A DNA stretch of 5,851 bases from an uncultured Bacilli bacterium (GTDB lineage Bacteria; Bacillota_I; Bacilli_A; ML615J-28; CAG-313). A program made the position numbers and the translations under genes. Numbering within the stretch: position 1 is the stretch's first letter; every line of letters starts with the position of its first letter. Below are positions 1-4,862 of this stretch, in pieces. Under the pieces are notes generated by a model. The model had not been told where the DNA came from. It saw nothing but the letters and a program-made list of their open reading frames with translations, and ran no database searches. The stretch covers positions 1 to 5,851 of the forward strand of contig CAJGCS010000068.1 in assembly GCA_904501965.1 (NCBI GenBank), in the 5' to 3' direction.

Positions 1-42
1 TCAGAAAGAATTAGAATAGCTTTAGAGAAAGGAGATAAGTAA
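1..42 (+). CDS. 3' end of an upstream gene, probably oligopeptide transporter ATPase OppD
   Basis: The first 13 codons read SERIRIALEKGDK and end in TAA at 40-42, one base before the ATG of the next gene. An open frame from the window edge, a stop placed exactly at the next gene, and an SD sequence (AAAGGAG, 28-34) lying inside its last codons all indicate the tail of a translationally coupled upstream gene. The 13 residues are too few to identify the protein. OppD is inferred only because oppD usually precedes oppF in opp operons. It could equally be another transporter subunit. Confidence 0.6.
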   Translation, partial: SERIRIALEKGDK

Positions 43-43
43 C

Positions 44-1621
44 ATGCCTATTAAAAGAGATTATGCAAAAGATGAAATGATGGATAATCTAATTAATAAA
101 GAAACTAATGGTGAAATTGCTGATGATCATGAAGATTTAAAACATGCTGAAGAATTCAACAAAGAACCAGAAAATGTTCAAATTGATCCTGAAGAAATTA
201 AAGCATTTAATTCTAAATATGGTGTTAACAGACGTGTTAAAAATAAACCTGAATTACGACAAAAGAATATTATTCTTTCTGTTAAACATTTAAAACAATT
301 CTTCTTCTATGGTGTAGGTCGTCATCGTGGAAAAAATAAAGCCGTATCAAACATTTCATTTGATGTTCATGAAGGTGAATGTGTAGGTATCGTTGGTGAA
401 TCTGGTTGTGGGAAGACAACTACAGGTCGTTCAATCATTAAACTTTACAATATAACTTCTGGTTCAGTTTATTATCGTGGTGTTCGTATCTCTGCTGGGG
501 ATAGATGGAACAGAAAAGAAATTAAATATACAAATATTCGTAGAAGAGCAAAAATTAAAGAACTTAAGACTTTATGTGCAAATGCTATGAATGGTGTTCA
601 TGCAGAAGAAGAAACAGATCAATTAAAAGCTTTAGTAGATAAAGCTAAGAAAATTCTTGAAAAAATCGCAAGAATTAACGAAGTATTCAATATTAGACTT
701 GTAAGAGTTCCTTCTGGTAAAACTCCACATTTTTCAAGAAGAAATACTAAGGCTAGTATTTATACACCTGAAAAAGAACAAGTTCTTGCAAGAGAATATG
801 GAAAATTAAGACAAGTTCAATCTCAAATCAAAGCATATTACGATGAAATGATTAGAGAGGCTAATGCTTATGCTGATGGTATTGTAAATGTACAACGTAA
901 AGAAATTGAACAAATTCACTTCGATAACAGCCATGTAAGTCGTAAGCTAGTTAATGAAATTCAAATGATCTTCCAAGATCCAATTGACTCTCTTGACCCA
1001 AGAATGACTGTTGAAGATATTATTCAAGAAGGTTTAAAAATTCAAGGTCATCATAACAAACAACAAAATCACAAAAAGGTTGTTGAAATGCTTGAAACTG
1101 TAGGTTTAGTTGCAGACCACGCTTCACGTTATCCACATGAATTCTCAGGTGGTCAACGTCAAAGAATTGGTATCGCAAGAGCACTTGTAATGAATCCAAA
1201 ACTTCTTATTTGTGACGAACCAATTAGTGCCCTTGACGTTTCTATTAGAGCCCAAGTAATTAACTTACTTAACGAGCTAAAAGATGATCTTGGCTTATCA
1301 ATCATCTTCATTGCCCATGACTTATCAGTAGTTAAATACTTCTGTGATAGAATTGTAGTTATGTACTTTGGTAAAATTGTAGAATGTGCATCAAGTGACG
1401 AATTATTCAAAAACCCAATGCACCCTTATACAAGAGCTTTACTTTCAGCTATTCCAAAACCAAACCCAATTACAGAAAAAACTCGTCAAAGAATTTTATA
1501 TTCTCCAGCTATGCATGATTACTCAACTGATTTGCCTGAATTAAGAGAATTAAAACCAGGTCACCAAGTATACTGTAATCAAGCTGAATATGAAGAATAT
1601 TTAAAAGAATTAAAGGACTAA
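44..1621 (+). CDS. oppF: Oligopeptide ABC transporter ATP-binding protein, OppF-like, with large internal insertion
   Basis: This is a cytoplasmic ATPase expected to pair with OppD and drive peptide import through OppB/OppC. Motifs seen: Walker A GESGCGKT (118-125), Q-loop in QMIFQDP (Q311), ABC signature FSGGQRQR (367-374), Walker B LLICDEP (387-393, D391/E392), D-loop SALD (395-398), switch histidine H425, and the Opp/Dpp C-terminal motif NPMHPYTRALLSAIP (457-471). At 525 residues it is about 200 longer than typical OppF (about 310-330). The extra length is an acidic N-terminal extension (about 1-72) and a charged, mostly helical insertion (about 155-300) between Walker A and the Q-loop. 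The usual three-cysteine segment of the C-terminal domain is missing and only C511 remains. The start is supported by AAAGGAG at 28-34. All core catalytic motifs are intact, so it is probably active. OppF rather than OppD is chosen from the core sequence and gene order; a DppF/AppF-type substrate preference cannot be excluded. Confidence 0.93.
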   Translation: MPIKRDYAKDEMMDNLINKETNGEIADDHEDLKHAEEFNKEPENVQIDPEEIKAFNSKYGVNRRVKNKPELRQKNIILSVKHLKQFFFYGVGRHRGKNKAVSNISFDVHEGECVGIVGESGCGKTTTGRSIIKLYNITSGSVYYRGVRISAGDRWNRKEIKYTNIRRRAKIKELKTLCANAMNGVHAEEETDQLKALVDKAKKILEKIARINEVFNIRLVRVPSGKTPHFSRRNTKASIYTPEKEQVLAREYGKLRQVQSQIKAYYDEMIREANAYADGIVNVQRKEIEQIHFDNSHVSRKLVNEIQMIFQDPIDSLDPRMTVEDIIQEGLKIQGHHNKQQNHKKVVEMLETVGLVADHASRYPHEFSGGQRQRIGIARALVMNPKLLICDEPISALDVSIRAQVINLLNELKDDLGLSIIFIAHDLSVVKYFCDRIVVMYFGKIVECASSDELFKNPMHPYTRALLSAIPKPNPITEKTRQRILYSPAMHDYSTDLPELRELKPGHQVYCNQAEYEEYLKELKD

Positions 1622-1622
1622 T

Positions 1623-2357
1623 ATGCGTATTTTTAGAAGACTTTTCCTACACTCATATAAACATTATCTTATAGCAACAATATCTTGTGTAACGTTTATA
1701 TTTGCACATAATGCTTTGAGAAATTTCAATCTATTTCTCCTTCCAAGCGGAATTGTTACAGGGGGGTTAATTTGTGCCCTTGTAGGATTATTGATACTTG
1801 CTATTTTCTATGGTGCTTTTGATACATTTATTTATGGATTTCAAGTCATGAGAAAAGGCTCAAAAAGAGAACATAAAGACTTAGTTGAATATACTGAGCA
1901 TAAAGCAAGAGAAAGAAAAGGAAAAAGTCTATATTATATGCCGTATATTGTAGTTGGAATCCTAGTTGCAATCGTCGGATCAATTGGTTTAATATTTACT
2001 CAGCCAAAAGAAAAACTACCAACACCTACTGGTTTCGAATACACAATCGAAGAAGAAACCGAAAAAGTAACACTTACTTGGGACGAGGTAGAAGGCGCAA
2101 CAAATGGTTATTATGTTCGTATATATAAATATGTATATACTAAAGATGATGAAGATGGTAATCCTTTATATGAAAGAGCTTCAATAAAAGAAGAAGCTGT
2201 TGAAGGTCTTACTTATGAAATTGTAATAGAAGGTATTACAAATGCAGAAAGTACTAAAGAAGAATATTATTTTGAAGTATTTGTTTTAGGAAATGATAAG
2301 TATAATCCATCAGACGAAGCGCAAAAAATATATCCAAAATCTCACTCAAATGAGTGA
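1623..2357 (+). CDS. Uncharacterised membrane protein with extracellular FN3 domain, coupled to oppF
   Basis: I do not recognise a characterised homologue. The 244-residue protein starts with a basic N-terminus, then has hydrophobic segments at about 15-30, 40-72 (one long or two short) and 104-126. A charged stretch lies between them (77-101, rich in K/R/E). By the positive-inside rule that loop is cytoplasmic, leaving the C-terminal part outside. Residues about 133-235 look like a fibronectin type III domain: PTPTGF start, VTLTWDEVEGA (B strand), GYYVRIY (C strand) and YYFEVFVLGNDKYNPS (F strand to G). The membrane part, with FDTFIYGF followed by a charged tail, resembles my memory of DUF3899 proteins, but I could not check this. 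The start is set by AAAGG at 1612-1616 inside the end of oppF; only one base separates the two genes, so translation is coupled. The gene closes the operon and its last codons lie inside the terminator. A role with the transporter or in surface adhesion is inference. Confidence 0.85.
   Translation: MRIFRRLFLHSYKHYLIATISCVTFIFAHNALRNFNLFLLPSGIVTGGLICALVGLLILAIFYGAFDTFIYGFQVMRKGSKREHKDLVEYTEHKARERKGKSLYYMPYIVVGILVAIVGSIGLIFTQPKEKLPTPTGFEYTIEEETEKVTLTWDEVEGATNGYYVRIYKYVYTKDDEDGNPLYERASIKEEAVEGLTYEIVIEGITNAESTKEEYYFEVFVLGNDKYNPSDEAQKIYPKSHSNE
2019..2327 (+). other. Fibronectin type III-like domain coding segment
   Basis: This segment encodes about residues 133-235 of the membrane protein. The conserved FN3 tryptophan is in LTWDEV (W153), and the tyrosine-rich C and F strands (GYYVRIY; EYYFEVFVLG) are in the expected order. 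The strands are separated by an acidic loop (KDDEDGN, 174-180) and an acidic E-strand region. FN3 modules in bacterial proteins are usually surface or carbohydrate-enzyme spacers or binding modules. The ligand here is unknown. Confidence 0.7.
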
Positions 2358-2366
2358 GATTTTTTT
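2336..2366 (+). terminator. Intrinsic terminator of the opp operon, overlapping the last codons
   Basis: The arms at 2336-2348 and 2351-2363 are perfectly complementary over 13 bp (5' arm AAAATCTCACTCA). In practice this gives a stem of about 12 bp with a four-base AAAT loop. A run of T (2360-2366) follows immediately. The TGA stop of the FN3 protein (2355-2357) lies within the 3' arm, and the codons for its last five or so residues lie in the hairpin. Confidence 0.93.
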
Positions 2367-2394
2367 CATCTATAAGGTAAAAAAATAATTTTTG

Positions 2395-2403
2395 TGATAT
2401 AAT
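2395..2403 (+). promoter_or_regulatory. Extended -10 promoter for dusB
   Basis: TGATATAAT contains the TGn extension and a consensus TATAAT (2398-2403). No good -35 is seen 16-18 bp upstream (around 2374-2380), which fits an extended -10 promoter. It lies just after the opp terminator, so dusB appears to be its own transcription unit. The expected start near 2410 would leave a leader of only about 12 nt, beginning at the SD sequence GAGGT (2410-2414). Confidence 0.75.
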
Positions 2404-2421
2404 ACCTTTGAGGTAAAAATT

Positions 2422-3399
2422 ATGAAATTTAAAGTCGGTAACGTAGAACCTAAAAACAACTTAATCCTTGCTCCTATGGCTGGTGTAACAACTTCATCAT
2501 TTAGAAAGATATGTTTAGAACATGGCGCCGGTATGGTATATGCGGAGATGATTAGTGATAAAGGACTTGAATATAATAACGAAAAAACATTAAAAATGAT
2601 TGAGATAGATGAATCTGAGCATCCAATCGCTATGCAAGTATTTGGTAGTTCATATCAAACGATAACTCCATCAGTTGGGAAAATATTAGAAAGATCAAAT
2701 GTTGATATAATAGATGTTAATATGGGTTGCCCTGTTAATAAAGTAGTAAAAGGAGGAAGTGGTTCAGCTTTATTAAAAACCCCTGAAAAAATCTACGATA
2801 TTGTATCAAGCCTTAAAGATAACTATAACATTCCTATAACTATCAAAATTAGGGCTGGATGGGACTCAAATAGCATAAATTGCGATGAAGTTGCAAAACT
2901 CGCAACAAAAGCAGGTGTAGATGCAATTGCAATTCATGGTAGAACTAGAGCACAAATGTATAATGGTTTTGCAAATCTTGATTATATTAAAATGGTTAAA
3001 GATGCAACTGATAAACCTGTTATCGGTAATGGTGATATTAAAGACTTCGAAAGTGCAAAAAGAATGCTTGATGAAACAGGAGTAGATGCTTTGATGATTG
3101 GGCGAGCTGCTCTTGGAAATCCTTGGATTTTTGATGAAATATTAAAAGGTAGAGAAAACAAAATAATTGAAAAACCAACAAAGAAAGAAATCATTGAAAC
3201 GTTATTACTTCACGCTCATACATTAATGGAACAAAAAGGCGAACATATTGCAATGATCGAAATGAGAACTCATGCAGGTTGGTACTTAAAACAAATACCT
3301 GGAACAAAAATATATCGCCCTTTAATTGTTAGTGTAAAAACATTTGATGAACTTAATAAAATCTGTAGTGATGTATTAAATAATCCATATATAAAATAA
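2422..3399 (+). CDS. dusB: tRNA-dihydrouridine synthase, DusB family
   Basis: This FMN- and NADPH-dependent enzyme reduces uridines to dihydrouridine in the tRNA D-loop. The 325-residue length is normal for the family. Visible landmarks of the TIM-barrel: LAPMAGVT (17-23, flavin site), MQVFG (71-75), DVNMGCPVNKVVKGGSGSALL (98-118) with catalytic C103, KIRAGW (142-147) with K142, IHGRTRAQMY (171-180) with H172, GNGDI (202-206), and GRAALGNPWIF (227-237) for the FMN phosphate. A helical tRNA-binding C-terminal part follows, with MRTHAGWYLK (281-290). All expected active-site residues are present. The start is supported by GAGGT at 2410-2414, 7 nt upstream. Which tRNA positions it modifies cannot be read from sequence; mollicute and Bacillus DusB enzymes are known to act on several D-loop positions. 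It is monocistronic here, between the opp terminator and the convergent hflX. Confidence 0.96.
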   Translation: MKFKVGNVEPKNNLILAPMAGVTTSSFRKICLEHGAGMVYAEMISDKGLEYNNEKTLKMIEIDESEHPIAMQVFGSSYQTITPSVGKILERSNVDIIDVNMGCPVNKVVKGGSGSALLKTPEKIYDIVSSLKDNYNIPITIKIRAGWDSNSINCDEVAKLATKAGVDAIAIHGRTRAQMYNGFANLDYIKMVKDATDKPVIGNGDIKDFESAKRMLDETGVDALMIGRAALGNPWIFDEILKGRENKIIEKPTKKEIIETLLLHAHTLMEQKGEHIAMIEMRTHAGWYLKQIPGTKIYRPLIVSVKTFDELNKICSDVLNNPYIK

Positions 3400-3435
3400 A
3401 AAACAATTGTAAGAAAAATTCTTACAATTGTTTTT
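3399..3435. terminator. Bidirectional terminator between convergent dusB and hflX
   Basis: A perfect inverted repeat has arms 3399-3415 and 3419-3435 (core ACAATTGTAAGAA / TTCTTACAATTGT) and an AAA loop. It is flanked by A on the left and T on the right, so each strand ends in a U-rich run. It fills the gap between the genes. The last base of the dusB TAA (3397-3399) and the first bases of the hflX stop (3434-3436, minus strand) sit at the base of the stem, so one hairpin serves both genes. Confidence 0.93.
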
Positions 3436-4723
3436 ATTTAACCTCATAGTTTTTATATAAATTGTATAAATGATTACTTAAAGAAACTACTACATTTATT
3501 CCTTCAGGTAAATACTCAGTATTTAAAACATGAGCTTTATTACAAAGAGTATTATATATATCACCACGTTCAAATGGAAGTAGTAGTGTACAAGTAACAA
3601 AGTCAGGGAATAACGTATCTTCAATATATTTACAAAGTACATCATAACCTTCTAAAGTAATGCTTGATAACATAATAGATGGATTTAATTTGTTATTAAC
3701 AAACATCTTATTTGGAAGTAGGTCAACCTTGTTATATGCGTATAAAATAGGAATATCTTTTACACCTAATTCTTTTAAAACTGTGTTTGTTGTTTCAATT
3801 TGAAGTTCCATATATGGACTTGTTGAATCAATTACATGAATAATTAAACTTGCTTCTTTAATTTCTTCTAACGTAGACTTGAAAGATTCAACTAAGTAGT
3901 GAGGAAGTTTACTAACAAAACCAACTGTATCAGTTATTAAAAATTCTTTGTTATTAGGAAGTTTAATAGACCTAGTTGAAGTTTCAAGTGTTGCAAATAA
4001 CATATTTTTAACAAATACTTGTTTATCTATATCAAGAGTTCTATACATTCTTAAAAGCGTATTAATAGTAGATGATTTACCCGCATTAGTATAACCTACA
4101 AAAGCTACAGTTTTAATACCACTTGCATCTCTTGATTTTCTTGAAGTCTGTCTTGATTTAACAATATCTTCAAGTTCGGTTTTCGCTTTTTGTATTTTTC
4201 TTTCAATATGACGGCGATCTAGTTCTAGTTTAGTTTCACCACTACCGCGTCTTGCACCGCTTGCGCCGCCACCGCCACCGCCAGTTCTAGATAAATTGTT
4301 ATGTAGACCGATTAATCTAGGAAGTGAGTAATTAAGGTTTGCAATCTCAACTTGAAGGCTTGCTTCTTTTGTTCTAGCACGAATTTTGAATATTTCTAAA
4401 ATTAACATAGTTCTATCTAAAACTTCACAAGACAAATAATCAGTAATGTTTTTAAGTTGAACTGGAGATAAGTCATCATTAAAAATAACTAAGCTTGGGT
4501 TAACTACATCAACTAGATTTTTTAATTCTTCAAGCTTACCTTTTCCAAGATATGTTGCAGTATTAAAGTGAGGTAAATTCTGAATAAGAGTATCGATTAC
4601 TTCAATATCAAGTGCTTCACACAAATTACATGTTTCATTAAATTGGTAATTAAAAAGTTCATCATTTCCAGTATTGATACCAACAACGATTGCTTTTTCA
4701 AACGCGTTATTTTGATTATTCAT
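3434..4723 (-). CDS. hflX: GTPase HflX (ribosome-splitting/rescue factor)
   Basis: HflX binds the 50S subunit and, in the bacteria studied, splits stalled 70S ribosomes under stress such as heat. The 429-residue length is typical. Residues about 9-140 form the HflX N-domain, with TATYLGKGKLEEL (55-67) and FNDDLSPVQLKNI (81-93). A glycine-rich linker has six glycines at 148-153, then ASGARRGSGETKLELDRRHI (154-173) and a helical arm (174-195). The GTPase domain has G1 GYTNAGKSS (210-218), switch FATLETSTR (243-251), G3 DTVGF (265-269), G4 NKVD (331-334) and G5 near SS (353-354). A short C-terminal domain follows. The start is set by a strong AAGGAGG (4731-4737), 7 nt upstream. The gene is divergent from a ClpC-type gene, which fits shared stress function, and convergent with dusB. 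All GTPase motifs appear intact. Confidence 0.97.
   Translation of the reverse strand: MNNQNNAFEKAIVVGINTGNDELFNYQFNETCNLCEALDIEVIDTLIQNLPHFNTATYLGKGKLEELKNLVDVVNPSLVIFNDDLSPVQLKNITDYLSCEVLDRTMLILEIFKIRARTKEASLQVEIANLNYSLPRLIGLHNNLSRTGGGGGGASGARRGSGETKLELDRRHIERKIQKAKTELEDIVKSRQTSRKSRDASGIKTVAFVGYTNAGKSSTINTLLRMYRTLDIDKQVFVKNMLFATLETSTRSIKLPNNKEFLITDTVGFVSKLPHYLVESFKSTLEEIKEASLIIHVIDSTSPYMELQIETTNTVLKELGVKDIPILYAYNKVDLLPNKMFVNNKLNPSIMLSSITLEGYDVLCKYIEDTLFPDFVTCTLLLPFERGDIYNTLCNKAHVLNTEYLPEGINVVVSLSNHLYNLYKNYEVK
4265..4282 (-). repeat. Glycine codon run in the hflX linker
   Basis: Six consecutive GGY codons (GGC/GGT alternating) encode the glycine hinge before the GETKLELDRR motif. It is a small GC-rich island in an AT-rich gene. 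A polyglycine stretch here is a normal variant in Gram-positive HflX proteins as far as I recall, and the flexible joint links the N-domain to the GTPase domain. Short in-phase repeats like this can vary in number between strains. Confidence 0.7.
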
Positions 4724-4752
4724 TTTAGCACCTCCTTATTTATATATTATAT

Positions 4753-4781
4753 ATTTTACAATACTTTATACTTTTAAACAA
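4753..4781 (-). promoter_or_regulatory. Probable hflX promoter
   Basis: On the minus strand, TTGTTT (4776-4781) and TAAAAT (4753-4758) are separated by 17 bp, close to the housekeeping sigma consensus. A second candidate -10, TATAAT (4746-4751), lies slightly downstream but without a matching -35. The region is very AT-rich, so chance matches are likely; the spacing and position upstream of the strong SD support the call. Confidence 0.55.
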
Positions 4782-4786
4782 TTTTA

Positions 4787-4816
4787 TTGATAAGAAATAT
4801 TAGTCAAACATATAAT
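4787..4816 (+). promoter_or_regulatory. Probable promoter of the clp ATPase gene
   Basis: TTGATA (4787-4792) and a consensus TATAAT (4811-4816) are separated by 18 bp. Transcription should start near 4823, giving a leader of about 40 nt before the SD GGAGG (4851-4855). The -35 lies only 5 bp from that of the divergent hflX promoter. The heptamer AGTCAAA (4802-4808), which resembles one half of a CtsR operator, sits inside the spacer. No CIRCE element is seen. Confidence 0.65.
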
Positions 4817-4862
4817 GAAATGTAGTATTAATTAAATAAGATTTTATGATGGAGGAAAGATA

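Noticed and set aside
1159..1410. Open frame of 83 codons on the minus strand inside oppF
   Set aside because: It lies fully within the conserved ABC signature and Walker B coding region, has no SD and no recognisable protein features. It is a shadow of oppF.
1761..1766. Run of six G in the membrane protein gene as a phase-variation tract
   Set aside because: Six bases is short for a slippage tract, it encodes two ordinary glycines in a membrane segment, and the frame is intact.
2355..2375. Extension of the FN3 protein by six codons if TGA codes for Trp
   Set aside because: All visible Trp codons are TGG and the TGA sits in a terminator hairpin, so TGA is taken as the true stop.
2982..3194. 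Open frame of 70 codons on the minus strand inside dusB
   Set aside because: It overlaps the conserved FMN-binding part of dusB on the opposite strand, with no SD. The hydrophobic composition comes from the antisense of K/E/D-rich codons.
4738..4862. Riboswitch, T-box, CIRCE or small RNA in the divergent intergenic region
   Set aside because: The region is 139 bp of very AT-rich sequence. I see no TTAGCACTC/GAGTGCTAA repeat, no stable hairpin with a U-tract and no recognisable aptamer core; promoters and SD sequences account for it.
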